DNA of 64,000 bases from Chryseobacterium sp. IHB B 17019 (GTDB lineage: Bacteria; Bacteroidota; Bacteroidia; Flavobacteriales; Weeksellaceae), in NCBI RefSeq assembly GCF_001456155.1, contig NZ_CP013293.1:62001-126000 (forward strand), written 5' to 3'. Position numbers and translations under genes: made by a program. Below, in pieces: positions 1 to 9,810 of this stretch (positions are counted from its first letter, which is position 1; each line of letters starts with the position of its first letter). Below the pieces are notes generated by a model, which had not been told where the DNA came from, ran no database searches, and saw nothing but the letters and a program-made list of their open reading frames with translations.

Positions 1-1
1 T

Positions 2-1093
2 CATAATTTTATACATACTACGTATACAGTCAACAAGGCTGAGGAAATTATGAAAAATACATCTGTTTCCAAAGAAGACCAGGAGAAAGTATTATTGGCA
101 CTTTGGTTTCACGATGCGGGATATACAGAATCAGCTGAAAATCATGAAGAAAAAGGAGTTGGAATTATGAAGAATTTTCTTCAAAAAGAAAATTATCCCG
201 AAAGCTATATTGATGATGTTACAAAACTAATTTTGGCAACAAAGATCACTTATGAACCTCAAAACCTTTTGGAAAAAATTGTAAAAGATGCAGATTGCAG
301 CCACTTTGCAAGCCATGATTACAATGATATTTCAGATGCTTTAAGGAAAGAATGGGAACTTACGAATGTAAGATGTTTTTCTAATGATGAATGGAACGCA
401 GGAAATCTCGATATGCTGAAAAATAAGCATAAATTTTATACTGATTTTGCAAAAGAATACTGGCAACCTTTGAAAGAGAAAAATATTAAGAAAATTGAGA
501 AAAAACTAGAAAAAGAAGAAGATAAAAAAGAAAGCTCTGAAAACAAAAAAGAAAAAGAATCAAAATCAGACAGAAGTGTCGATACTTTGTTTAGAGTTAC
601 GTTGAATAACCATACAAGATTGAGTGATATTGCCGATAGCAAAGCCAATATTTTGCTTTCCGTAAATGCGATTATCATTTCGGTTTGCCTTTCTGTTTTG
701 GTTCCGAAACTGGATACTCCTAAAAATTCTCACTTGATTATTCCAACTTTTTTGCTGTTGTTTTCAAGTGTTTTGACGATTATTTTTGCCATATTGTCTA
801 CGAAACCAAACGTTACAAAGACAAAATTTACCAACCAGGATGTAGCGGACAGAAAAGTAAATCTTTTATTCTTTGGGAATTTTAATAGAATGATTTTCGA
901 TGATTACAGCTATGCAATGAAAGATTTAATCAAAGATCGTGAGTATATTTACGATTCTATGGTGAAAGATTTATACTATTTGGGAAAGGTTTTAGATAGA
1001 AAATACAGGCTTTTGTCCGTTACGTATAAAATTTTTATGGCAGGAATTATTATTTCAGTATTATCTTTTGGTTATGCGTTTCTATCACTTTAA
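2..1093 (+). CDS. HD-domain protein with C-terminal Pycsar-type membrane effector module (5' end cut by window)
   Basis: The frame is open from base 2, and the codons before the ATG at 50 read YHNFIHTTYTV, the usual start of an HD phosphohydrolase core, so the gene begins before the window. Counting from that ATG, the HD doublet is H21-D22, with a further metal-ligand-like stretch DADCSHF near residues 80-86. A Lys/Glu-rich linker (about 140-175) leads to a DUF5706/PycTM-like module with predicted membrane helices near 197-217, 226-245 and 325-346. PycTM proteins are membrane-damaging effectors of cyclic-pyrimidine (Pycsar) phage defence, while HD domains hydrolyse phosphoesters or nucleotides. 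No pyrimidine cyclase is visible, so a Pycsar role is only inferred. It converges on the GAF gene. Confidence 0.75.
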   Translation, partial: HNFIHTTYTVNKAEEIMKNTSVSKEDQEKVLLALWFHDAGYTESAENHEEKGVGIMKNFLQKENYPESYIDDVTKLILATKITYEPQNLLEKIVKDADCSHFASHDYNDISDALRKEWELTNVRCFSNDEWNAGNLDMLKNKHKFYTDFAKEYWQPLKEKNIKKIEKKLEKEEDKKESSENKKEKESKSDRSVDTLFRVTLNNHTRLSDIADSKANILLSVNAIIISVCLSVLVPKLDTPKNSHLIIPTFLLLFSSVLTIIFAILSTKPNVTKTKFTNQDVADRKVNLLFFGNFNRMIFDDYSYAMKDLIKDREYIYDSMVKDLYYLGKVLDRKYRLLSVTYKIFMAGIIISVLSFGYAFLSL

Positions 1094-1138
1094 AAGATGA
1101 AAAATAAGCTATATTAAACTCATTTCAGATAATTAGTT

Positions 1139-3439
1139 TTATGCTAAAGAAACTCTTAATGCAAGCAGACCTGTAATTCCTTGTAAATCTTCGACTTTTA
1201 AGAATTCAATATCATTTTGAAGAATCTCTTTTTTCTGTAATTTATTAATATATTCCAGATATTCTTTTTGATTTTCCATGCCGAAATAGACAATTGTGAT
1301 TTTTCCGGGACATGTAATTCTTTCTGTTGAATCTTTAATGTGGGCTTTGTCGAGTCTTTTTTTAATGATTTCGTAGTAAGAATTGTAGGCCCCATCTACA
1401 TCAAATCGTTTTTCATCCATTCGGAAACGGATGTCGATTTTTTCATTATAGACAAAAATTAATGAAGCAATATCGAGTGAAATGGGAAGATCTTTCTTAA
1501 AATTCTGAAATTCAAGTTCCATATTACACATCGTTTTCAACTGCCAGTATCTTAGTTTATGGACAATTTTTGAATGGTAATGCAATTCCGGAGCAATATT
1601 CTGGCCGGTATATAAGTTATGTTCAACACCATCGGATTTGAACCTTTCATAATAATGAGGAAAAATCTGTTGCGCTTTTACCTGACTTTCATCTAACATG
1701 TCGGCTAACTTTCTGTTAACTAAAGTAATAGAATCGTCCAGGCTTTTCCTGTTGCCGTAAAAAAGATCATTTTGAGTAAAAACCTGTGCGAAATAATCTT
1801 TAATTTTTGCTTTTACTTCACTTGAAGATTTTATTTCCAGTTTGGCCTGTAAATAAGGATGGATTTCTTCCCTCAACAGCCTTTGAAAACGCTGTTCGCT
1901 GTCAGCTTTAATTTCATTATTCAGCTCATTCTCAAAAATGTCCAATGCTAATAAATATTTTTCTGAATCCGAATTTACGAGCGAAAAAATTCCATGGAGA
2001 CATTCAATCTGCTGATTAAGATCTTCCAGCATTAAATTAAAACGTTTCTCCGAAGACGAACGAATATCTGAAAAACCAAATAACGGCGTAAGGTTTTTAA
2101 ACGAAATCTGTTTTAAAGTGTATATTTTTTTTGAAAGGGAAGCATTGAAATATTTTTCCGCTTCATTTCTGAATTTCCAGACCACACTGTCGTGAATGGT
2201 CGTATACTCCCTTTGAATAATTGCTTCGATCTGATAATTTTTTTCAAAGCTGAAACGGTTCAGAGAAAACAAAATCATATCCGTAAAGAATTCCATCTTC
2301 TTTAGCTTTAATCCGTTGAAGCTGTTTGGGACAGGAGAGGTGAATTCCATAATCGCCAGTAATTCATTGTCTTTCATGATTGGAATGACCATGAAACTGT
2401 TGATTTTATTGTTCTTTAAAATTTTAAATGATGGTAATGATTTTATCTCATGATCCAGTTTTTCTACATTTGAAATAACGATCGGTTTGGAATTGTGATT
2501 CAGATTGTTAAATGTATTTTTTCTGGTTTCTTCATCAAAAGCATTAATCCAGAAATCTAAAATATGATTTGTAAACAGATTTTCATAAATAGGAAGTTTT
2601 TCAAGCCTTTGATCTTTTTTGTTGAAAAGCATTAACCCGAAATTAAGTTCAGGTACATCAAAATATGACTTAAAAATCTCGATCAGGTTTTCATCCGGCG
2701 AAAGATTTTCAGGATCAATGCTTATCATGCTTGACTTTAAATCTGATAGGGCAACCTCGGAAGTGCAATCAACAAGGGAAATAATAGTGAAACCCTTCAA
2801 TATCCATGAACTTGGTGGAAAATATTTTTTCCAAAGCTTAAAATCATCTATGTTCTCTAAAAGAGTATCCAATACTTCATCAGAAGGAATTTTAGCATTA
2901 TCGGTAGGAAAAATTTCTGTAAAATCTGAGTTTACCGTAATTTTATAATGTTTCATGATTCCCTGTTTGTTGGGAATATCATAGTAAAAAGGTTGTGTGA
3001 TTTTTATATTCTTTTTAAAGTAGCTTTGCAATATAAGGCAACAGCAGAAGACATAAAATTCATCGTCATCTATGTTTCTGAGCTCTATTTCAAAGTCTTT
3101 TCCGGCATCTTTCAGAATGTTTTTAAATCTTTCCGTATAATTAAAAGTAATATTTGACAGTGGAATACTTGCCGCTTTTATTTCATTATTGGTGAGACCG
3201 GTTGGGAAAAGATCAGCTAACAAAAGTTTGATAAGCTCTTCGTGTTTTTCAAGCAGAGCAATATCCTGAAACCCATCTTTGAATTCCTGAAAATTCTTTG
3301 TTTTGTCAATCAGCGATTGGGCATAGTTGACACGGTATTCCAAACGGTCATTGTACCGGATATGTTCCAACACATCCAAATACTTTTTGAACGAAATGAA
3401 TACCTGAAATGGAGCTTCTTTTTTGTAAAGATTTGACAA
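1139..3439 (-). CDS. GAF domain-containing protein, 766 aa
   Basis: This is a large cytosolic protein with no signal peptide or membrane helix. A GAF-like segment lies at about residues 280-400 (FGLMLFNKKDQRLEKLP through FMVIPIMKDNELLAIMEF). The rest is mostly helical and I do not recognise it. GAF domains bind small ligands such as cyclic nucleotides or haem, but no output domain (kinase, cyclase or DNA-binding) is visible. The frame has no ATG near its start: the first plausible initiator is TTG at 3437-3439, and no in-frame ATG lies between it and the preceding open codons. The gene is downstream of the nuoN terminator and probably transcribed separately. The function is unknown. Confidence 0.75.
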   Translation of the reverse strand: MSNLYKKEAPFQVFISFKKYLDVLEHIRYNDRLEYRVNYAQSLIDKTKNFQEFKDGFQDIALLEKHEELIKLLLADLFPTGLTNNEIKAASIPLSNITFNYTERFKNILKDAGKDFEIELRNIDDDEFYVFCCCLILQSYFKKNIKITQPFYYDIPNKQGIMKHYKITVNSDFTEIFPTDNAKIPSDEVLDTLLENIDDFKLWKKYFPPSSWILKGFTIISLVDCTSEVALSDLKSSMISIDPENLSPDENLIEIFKSYFDVPELNFGLMLFNKKDQRLEKLPIYENLFTNHILDFWINAFDEETRKNTFNNLNHNSKPIVISNVEKLDHEIKSLPSFKILKNNKINSFMVIPIMKDNELLAIMEFTSPVPNSFNGLKLKKMEFFTDMILFSLNRFSFEKNYQIEAIIQREYTTIHDSVVWKFRNEAEKYFNASLSKKIYTLKQISFKNLTPLFGFSDIRSSSEKRFNLMLEDLNQQIECLHGIFSLVNSDSEKYLLALDIFENELNNEIKADSEQRFQRLLREEIHPYLQAKLEIKSSSEVKAKIKDYFAQVFTQNDLFYGNRKSLDDSITLVNRKLADMLDESQVKAQQIFPHYYERFKSDGVEHNLYTGQNIAPELHYHSKIVHKLRYWQLKTMCNMELEFQNFKKDLPISLDIASLIFVYNEKIDIRFRMDEKRFDVDGAYNSYYEIIKKRLDKAHIKDSTERITCPGKITIVYFGMENQKEYLEYINKLQKKEILQNDIEFLKVEDLQGITGLLALRVSLA

Positions 3440-3461
3440 AAGCTGAAATTTAAGTAAAGTT

Positions 3462-3492
3462 AAAAAAAAACCACAACTTCAGGGTTGTGGTT
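3462..3492 (-). terminator. Rho-independent terminator of the nuo operon
   Basis: A perfect stem, CCACAAC (3471-3477) with GTTGTGG (3484-3490), extended by two A-T pairs, encloses a 6-base loop. On the minus strand it is followed by a run of nine T (plus-strand A run at 3462-3470). It lies between the nuoN stop and the GAF gene start. Confidence 0.85.
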
Positions 3493-3511
3493 GATATTTT
3501 TTATTGACTTT

Positions 3512-4897
3512 TTACAGTCCGAATTGTCTTGCAAATAAATCCGGAAATACTCCTAAAATAATAATTGAAGCGATAACAAAAACGGCAACAATATTATAAG
3601 TAATCGTTACTTTCTCCGAAGATTTGAATGTGCTTTCTTTAAAGAAGAACATTGATATAATTAATCTTAAATAATAAGCAATTGAAACTGCAGATCCTAA
3701 AACCGCGATCAATACTAAGAAAACCCCATGTTTAGAATTCATTGCCTGGGAGAATAATGCAAATTTCCCCATGAAACCAGCCGTTAACGGAACTCCAGCC
3801 ATAGAAAGCATTGAAATTGCAGCTACGGTTGCTAATAGAGGCTCAGATTTTGCCAATCCTTTGAAAGCTCCGAAAGAAGTTTCTCTTTTCAGTTTTTCTA
3901 CATAAATAAGACACATGAAAACTCCTACTGTCGATAAAGAGTAAGCAAATAAGTAAAATGCTAAATTATAAGTGGAAAGGCTCGTCATTCCGAAGAAAAC
4001 CAACCCGATGTATCCTGCGTGTGAAACTGAAGAGTATGCCAACATTCTTTTTGCATTCGTTTGAGCAAGACCCATAACGTTCGCCAAAAGCAAAGTAATG
4101 ATTAAAAATACTCCGAAAACATTAATCCATTCTTCTGTAACACCACCGAATCCGATGGTCATTAATCTGAACAAGGCAAAAAATCCTGAGATTTTCACAA
4201 CACTCGCCATAAACGCCGTGATCAGTGAAGGTGCTCCGTAATACACATCAGGACTCCACATGTGGAAAGGGGCCAATGCTACCTTAAATGCCAATGCACA
4301 AAGGATTAATAAAACTCCTAAAATAAACATGGCATCTTTAGGATTTGAAACTCCGAAATCCTGGATTTTATATAAATCAAAACTTCCGGTACTTCCGTAG
4401 ATAAATGCAATACCGAACAGTAAGAAACCTGTTGCAAATGCACCCATCAGGAAATATTTGATAGAAGCCTCGTTTGATCTTAAATCAGTTTTATTAGCTC
4501 CGGCCATTACGTATAAAGGAATAGAAAGGATTTCAACTCCCAGGAAAAGCGTTACTAAATTCTGGAATCCGAAAAGGGTAATTCCACCGCAAAGTGCAAA
4601 AAGCATCAATGCATATAATTCTGACTGGTGGCTTCTGTGGTTGCTGAATGCAAAACCTCCCAAAAAGAACAACAATAATGTCGTTACGATTGATATTTTA
4701 GTGAATAACGCAGTATTTGCAGTATAGTCGTACATGTGTCTGTACTGTTCGAAGAACGCACATTCCGGCATGAAACTTACACATAATGCGATGATTAATC
4801 CCAAAATCCCAATGTATCTTGCGAATTTCCCTTGTTCAAAAACTCCTGAAAATAACGCAACAACTGCCGTTAGGAAAACAATAATTAAAACACTCAT
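3512..4897 (-). CDS. nuoN: NADH-quinone oxidoreductase subunit N
   Basis: Antiporter-like proton-pumping subunit in the membrane arm of respiratory complex I, 461 aa, with about 14 hydrophobic helices. The conserved glutamate is in FLGVEILSIPLYV and the lysine/His region is FKVALAPFHMWSPDVYYG, both typical of NuoN. It is the last gene of the operon, 16 bp after nuoM, with a hairpin terminator behind it. Length is normal for the family. Confidence 0.97.
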   Translation of the reverse strand: MSVLIIVFLTAVVALFSGVFEQGKFARYIGILGLIIALCVSFMPECAFFEQYRHMYDYTANTALFTKISIVTTLLLFFLGGFAFSNHRSHQSELYALMLFALCGGITLFGFQNLVTLFLGVEILSIPLYVMAGANKTDLRSNEASIKYFLMGAFATGFLLFGIAFIYGSTGSFDLYKIQDFGVSNPKDAMFILGVLLILCALAFKVALAPFHMWSPDVYYGAPSLITAFMASVVKISGFFALFRLMTIGFGGVTEEWINVFGVFLIITLLLANVMGLAQTNAKRMLAYSSVSHAGYIGLVFFGMTSLSTYNLAFYLFAYSLSTVGVFMCLIYVEKLKRETSFGAFKGLAKSEPLLATVAAISMLSMAGVPLTAGFMGKFALFSQAMNSKHGVFLVLIAVLGSAVSIAYYLRLIISMFFFKESTFKSSEKVTITYNIVAVFVIASIIILGVFPDLFARQFGL

Positions 4898-4913
4898 TTT
4901 TTAAAATATCAAA

Positions 4914-6407
4914 TTAACTTACCATTGATTGGTAGATAAACCTCACTGAACTACTCACCATTTCGATTACCGGCTGTGGGAAAATACCAAGTATAATCAC
5001 AAAAACCGCTAAACTTGCCAATACGGAAAATTCTACTGCGGATAAATCTTTTGCTGTACTTAAAACCGCTTCATCACCTTGCCCGAACATTGCTTTTCCG
5101 TAAAATCTCAATAAATATACAGCAGCAAGAATGATCGTAAGACCTGCAATTACCGCTGCAGTTCCATTAAAATCATAAATCGATTTCAACAAAATAAATT
5201 CTCCGATGAATCCGTTGGTCAATGGAACTCCCATTGAACCTAGTATAATGATCAAGAATAATACGGCAAACTTAGGAGCTACTTTTGCAAGACCTCCCAT
5301 TTGTCTGATATCTCTTGATTTAAATCTCTTATATAAAATATCACAGCAGTAGAATAGACCTACCACGTTGATACCGTGAGCAAAAGTCTGTACCAATGCA
5401 CCTTCGGCACCTTCAATATTGAAAGTTCCTCTTAAAGTAATCACCGCAGAAGCGAAAATACCCGCTACCATCAGTCCAACGTGAGAGAAAGAAGAATACG
5501 CAATGATTCTCTTCATATCTGTTTGAATAATCGCGATTAATGCACCGTGAACAATTCCGATAATAGCAAGGATGATTACAATCTGTCCGGAAATTCCTGC
5601 AATTGGAAGGGGAGTAATTGGTAATAAATAACGCATAACTCCATAAATCGCCATTTTCAGCATGATCCCTGATAATAACATTGATCCCTGAGTAGGAGAG
5701 TAGGTGTAGGTATCCGGCTGCCATGTGTGGAAAGGGAATACCGGTAATTTCACTGCAAAAGCAAAGAAAATAAACCAGAAAACCACTGTTTGCTGTACTT
5801 CGTTTAATTGAGCATTGTATAAATCAGTTAATGCAAATGAAGCGGAGTGATTGTAAACATAAATCAATCCGGCTAACATGAATAATGATCCAACGAATGT
5901 ATAGACGAAGAATTTTGTAGTGAATTCAAATCTTTTATTTTCCTGTCCCCAAAGTCCGGCAATGAACCAGATCGGAATCAAAGTTACTTCCCAGAAAATG
6001 TAGAATAATAATCCGTCAAGCGAAGTGAAAACTCCTACAAGCCCGAACTGCATTAGCAAAATCAAACCGTAGAATGTATTTCTGTAGCTTACATTTTCGT
6101 TAAAAGAAGATAAAATAATAATTGGCGCTAAAATATTAGTCAACAACAAAAGAAGCAAACTCATCCCATCGATCCCGAAGTGAAGAGAGCTTTTAATGAA
6201 TTGTGACCATGGATAATTGATCTCGTGCTGTAAAACGCTGTCTACCGTTGGATTAAAATTAAAATCCGCCGCAATGTAGAAAGTTACAAGCATTTGAATC
6301 AATGCAATTCCCAGTGCCAAATATTTGCTGGAATTGTTTTTCCAGGCAAAAACTAATCCCGAACCTACTAGAGGTAATAGTAATAATGTTAATAGTAAAT
6401 AAGACAT
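4914..6407 (-). CDS. nuoM: NADH-quinone oxidoreductase subunit M
   Basis: Antiporter-like proton-pumping subunit of complex I, 497 aa. The channel glutamate is in FYIFWEVTLIPIWFIAG and the channel lysine in FAVKLPVFPFHTWQPD, a strong NuoM signature. Its start codon overlaps the stop of nuoL by one base, implying coupled translation. Length and hydrophobic profile are as expected. Confidence 0.97.
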   Translation of the reverse strand: MSYLLLTLLLLPLVGSGLVFAWKNNSSKYLALGIALIQMLVTFYIAADFNFNPTVDSVLQHEINYPWSQFIKSSLHFGIDGMSLLLLLLTNILAPIIILSSFNENVSYRNTFYGLILLMQFGLVGVFTSLDGLLFYIFWEVTLIPIWFIAGLWGQENKRFEFTTKFFVYTFVGSLFMLAGLIYVYNHSASFALTDLYNAQLNEVQQTVVFWFIFFAFAVKLPVFPFHTWQPDTYTYSPTQGSMLLSGIMLKMAIYGVMRYLLPITPLPIAGISGQIVIILAIIGIVHGALIAIIQTDMKRIIAYSSFSHVGLMVAGIFASAVITLRGTFNIEGAEGALVQTFAHGINVVGLFYCCDILYKRFKSRDIRQMGGLAKVAPKFAVLFLIIILGSMGVPLTNGFIGEFILLKSIYDFNGTAAVIAGLTIILAAVYLLRFYGKAMFGQGDEAVLSTAKDLSAVEFSVLASLAVFVIILGIFPQPVIEMVSSSVRFIYQSMVS

Positions 6408-8320
6408 TATTGTAATATAAAGTTAACAATCAGTATAATTCCCACAGCTAAAGACATGACAAGAATGTAATTCTCAACATTTCCGTTCTGGATACGTTTC
6501 ATAGCTTTTCCGCTATCTTCAGCACCGTCGCCCACAAAGTCCACAAAACGATCAAGAATACCTTTATCAAACATCTTTCCTCCGCGTCCTAACCCTTCAA
6601 CAGTTTTTACAATCAATGCATTGTAAAGTTCGTCAATATATAATTTTCTGGCAGACAGTTTTTCCCATCCTGTGTACATTTCTTCCGGTTGTGCCTGTTT
6701 TTTCTTGTTAACATAAGTATTTTTAACAATAAACCAAACACAGAAGAACATCAGAACTGTCGCTCCCAATAACATCATTTCAGTACCAAACGGAACTGCA
6801 GACAATGTAGTTTCCATTTGTTTAAAGCTTTCCGCAGTAAGAACCGGTTTCAGCCATTCCATTAATTTGGCGTAATGACCGTGGCCGATGAAGTGAGGAA
6901 GGTTAATTAAACCACCCAAAACAGAAAGAATAGCCAATACGATCAATGGAATTGTCATATTAGACGGGCTTTCGTGTAAGTGATGCTTCTGTTCGTCCGT
7001 ACCTCTGAACTCTCCGTGGAAAGTCAAATAATACAATCTAAACATATAAGTTGCCGTAACAGCTGCTAAAATGAATAAAATCACCCAGTAAACCGGATTT
7101 TTAGCAAATGCTGCGACTAGAATTTCGTCTTTAGAAATCATCCCCGAAAGTAAAGGGAATCCTGAAATTGCCAGTGTTCCGATAAGGAAAGTAGCATGAG
7201 TAAGAGGAATATATTTTTTAAGACCTCCCATGAAACGCATATCCTGTTCGTTGCTCATGGCGTGGATTACAGAACCTGCTCCCAAGAACAATAGTGCTTT
7301 GAAGAAAGCGTGTGTCATTACGTGGAACATAGCCGTTGTATAAGCTCCTAATCCTAAAGCGATGAACATAAATCCAAGTTGTGAAACTGTGGAATATGCC
7401 AAGACTTTTTTGATATCGTTTTGACGAAGTGCGTAGAATCCTGCTAAGGCAGCGGTTAGAAATCCGATGAATAAAATTCCTCCCTGAACTGTTGGCGCCA
7501 AAGTAAATAAGAAGTTTGATCTTACTACTAAATAGATACCCGCCGTTACCATCGTTGCCGCGTGAATCAACGCAGAAACCGGAGTCGGACCGGCCATCGC
7601 ATCCGGTAGCCATGTATATAATGGAACCTGAGCAGATTTACCTGTTGCACCGATAAATAAACTCGCCGTAATGAAGATAATTACGCTTCCGTCTAATTCA
7701 AATTTGCCTGCGTTTTCCGCTACTGTTAGATAATCAACAGCGTTGGTTTGTCCGGCAATCATGAAGATACCGATCAATAACGCAAGGTCACCGATTCTGT
7801 TCATGATGAAAGCCTTTCTTGCTGCTTTACCATATTCTTCGTTGGTATACCAGAATCCGATTAGTAAATAAGAACACAATCCTACACCTTCCCATCCGAT
7901 GAACAGGATCAGGTAGTTGCTTCCCATTACCAATAATAACATGGAGAAGATAAATAGATTTAAATAAGTAAAAAACTTATAGAAACCTTTATCATGGCTC
8001 ATATATCCGATAGAGTACAGGTGAATCAAAGAGCCGATACCTGTAATGATCATAATCATCATTAATGACAACTGATCGATCTGGAATCCGAAATTGATCT
8101 GAACTCCATTTACTCTAAACCATTCAAAAGCTCTTACAATGACAGCAGGGCTTTCTGAATCGAAATTCATGAAAATACTCACAGCGATACAGAACGGAAT
8201 AAAAACCATTGCCGTAGCTAAGGAGCCCACCAATATTTTTGGAAGATTTTTCCCGAATAAACCGTTTATAAGAAACCCTAAAAGTGGTAAAAGTATTATT
8301 GCATATACTAGATTTTCCAT
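6407..8320 (-). CDS. nuoL: NADH-quinone oxidoreductase subunit L
   Basis: The largest antiporter-like subunit, 637 aa, at the distal end of the complex I membrane arm. Signatures include FIGWEGVGLCSYLLIGFW and TGKSAQVPLYTWLPDAM, followed by the long C-terminal region (from about residue 520) that forms the lateral helix in structures of the family. It lies 2 bp after nuoK and overlaps nuoM by one base. Confidence 0.97.
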   Translation of the reverse strand: MENLVYAIILLPLLGFLINGLFGKNLPKILVGSLATAMVFIPFCIAVSIFMNFDSESPAVIVRAFEWFRVNGVQINFGFQIDQLSLMMIMIITGIGSLIHLYSIGYMSHDKGFYKFFTYLNLFIFSMLLLVMGSNYLILFIGWEGVGLCSYLLIGFWYTNEEYGKAARKAFIMNRIGDLALLIGIFMIAGQTNAVDYLTVAENAGKFELDGSVIIFITASLFIGATGKSAQVPLYTWLPDAMAGPTPVSALIHAATMVTAGIYLVVRSNFLFTLAPTVQGGILFIGFLTAALAGFYALRQNDIKKVLAYSTVSQLGFMFIALGLGAYTTAMFHVMTHAFFKALLFLGAGSVIHAMSNEQDMRFMGGLKKYIPLTHATFLIGTLAISGFPLLSGMISKDEILVAAFAKNPVYWVILFILAAVTATYMFRLYYLTFHGEFRGTDEQKHHLHESPSNMTIPLIVLAILSVLGGLINLPHFIGHGHYAKLMEWLKPVLTAESFKQMETTLSAVPFGTEMMLLGATVLMFFCVWFIVKNTYVNKKKQAQPEEMYTGWEKLSARKLYIDELYNALIVKTVEGLGRGGKMFDKGILDRFVDFVGDGAEDSGKAMKRIQNGNVENYILVMSLAVGIILIVNFILQ

Positions 8321-8322
8321 TC

Positions 8323-8652
8323 TTATCCTCTTAATTTATTAAATATACTTACATCAACAGAACGGGTATTTCTATACAGCATAGCAATAATTGCCAAGCC
8401 TACCGCTACTTCCGCAGCAGCCACCACCATAATGAAGAAAACTAAAAGTTGTCCGTCGCCGTTACCTTTGTACGCTGAAAATGCAGCCAATAAAAGGTTT
8501 ACAGAATTCAGCATAAGCTCTACACAACCCAAAATAACAATAGCATTTTTTCTCAACAATACTCCCAACACTCCCAGGCAGAATAATACTGACGAAAGAA
8601 TGATGAAATAATTCAGAGGGATGCTTTGTATAAATGTATTTACTTCTCCCAT
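8323..8652 (-). CDS. nuoK: NADH-quinone oxidoreductase subunit K
   Basis: Small three-helix membrane subunit of complex I, 109 aa, with the conserved membrane glutamates in LGCVELMLNSVNLLLAAF and MVVAAAEVAVGLAI. These belong to the central charged axis used in proton translocation. It lies 4 bp after nuoJ. Confidence 0.96.
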   Translation of the reverse strand: MGEVNTFIQSIPLNYFIILSSVLFCLGVLGVLLRKNAIVILGCVELMLNSVNLLLAAFSAYKGNGDGQLLVFFIMVVAAAEVAVGLAIIAMLYRNTRSVDVSIFNKLRG

Positions 8653-8656
8653 AATT

Positions 8657-9154
8657 TTATAAATCTTTTTTACCGATTAATACCGCACCTACAATACCTG
8701 CCAAAATAAGGATGGATGCAAGCTCAAACGGCAAAACATATTCATTAAACAAAAGTCTTCCCAGATTTTTCGTAAGACCAACTCCTTTATCTACGTTTTC
8801 AACAACGATATGATCCTGCTGAACCCCTCTGAATACGCCTAAAACTCCAATTAATAAGAGACCGGCTGTAAAAACTCCAACAAATTTTAAAGTATTGTTC
8901 TTCTTACTTTCGTCTTGCTTATTAAGGTTAAGCATCATCAAAATATAAAGGAATAGTACCATGATGGCACCGGCGTACACTATAATCTGGATAATCGCAA
9001 GGAATTGTGCATTCAGAAGAATGTACATGCCCGCAATAGAAAACATTGTAACAATTAATGACAAAATAGCATATAAAGGATTTCTGGCGAATACGAAGTA
9101 AACCGCACTTGCCACTGCTAAAAACGCCACCAAGAAAAATAAAAACTGATCCAT
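8657..9154 (-). CDS. nuoJ: NADH-quinone oxidoreductase subunit J
   Basis: Five-helix membrane subunit, 165 aa. The stretch QIIVYAGAIMVLFLYILMMLNL is the diagnostic NuoJ third helix (pi-bulge region). It overlaps nuoI by one base (stop/start overlap), so the two are probably translationally coupled. Confidence 0.96.
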   Translation of the reverse strand: MDQFLFFLVAFLAVASAVYFVFARNPLYAILSLIVTMFSIAGMYILLNAQFLAIIQIIVYAGAIMVLFLYILMMLNLNKQDESKKNNTLKFVGVFTAGLLLIGVLGVFRGVQQDHIVVENVDKGVGLTKNLGRLLFNEYVLPFELASILILAGIVGAVLIGKKDL

Positions 9155-9711
9155 TATTTTACCGCATTTTTTTGTTTCTCGGATTGTCTTTCAGTGATAT
9201 CAATCCTTTCGTTTATTTTTTCAACTAATTTATCTTTTCCATAGATGAAAGAACCTCTGTTGGTTTCCACATCCACCAATCTGTCTGTAAGATAGATCGC
9301 AGACTTTGGACAGGCCTCCTCACACATACCGCAGAAAATACATCTCAGCATATTGATTTCGTATACTGAAGCATATTTTTCTTCTCTGTAAAGGTGTTTT
9401 TCTTCTTTAGTTCTTTCGGCGGAAGTCATCGTAATTGCTTCTGCAGGGCAAGCCACTGCACAAAGCCCGCAAGCCGTACATCTTTCTCTGCCTTCTTCGT
9501 CTCTTTTCAAAACGTGCTGGCCTCTCCAGATATCCGCTCTCGGTTTCTGTACTTCCGGATATGAATATACTGCGGGAGCACCTTTCAATACGGTTCTTAC
9601 AGCATGCTTGAATGTAATCCCCATTCCTGTAAAAATGGCAGGAAGGTAGATTTTTTCAGCAAGGGTCATTTCTTTGTTTGAAACAACTTTTGATCTGTTC
9701 GTAAGTTTCAT
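9154..9711 (-). CDS. nuoI: NADH-quinone oxidoreductase subunit I
   Basis: Peripheral-arm subunit with two 4Fe-4S clusters (N6a and N6b), 185 aa. The cysteine motifs are CTACGLCAVACP (about residues 79-90) and CIFCGMCEEACP (about 124-135). It passes electrons from NuoG towards NuoB. A 99-bp low-complexity spacer separates it from nuoH. Confidence 0.96.
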   Translation of the reverse strand: MKLTNRSKVVSNKEMTLAEKIYLPAIFTGMGITFKHAVRTVLKGAPAVYSYPEVQKPRADIWRGQHVLKRDEEGRERCTACGLCAVACPAEAITMTSAERTKEEKHLYREEKYASVYEINMLRCIFCGMCEEACPKSAIYLTDRLVDVETNRGSFIYGKDKLVEKINERIDITERQSEKQKNAVK

Positions 9712-9810
9712 TTTTTATATTATTAAATGTTAGAAGATGGAAGCTGGGAGATGGAAGTTTATCGCATCATCACATCAACTCATCATCACATTATCAAATT
9801 TCAAATTAAT

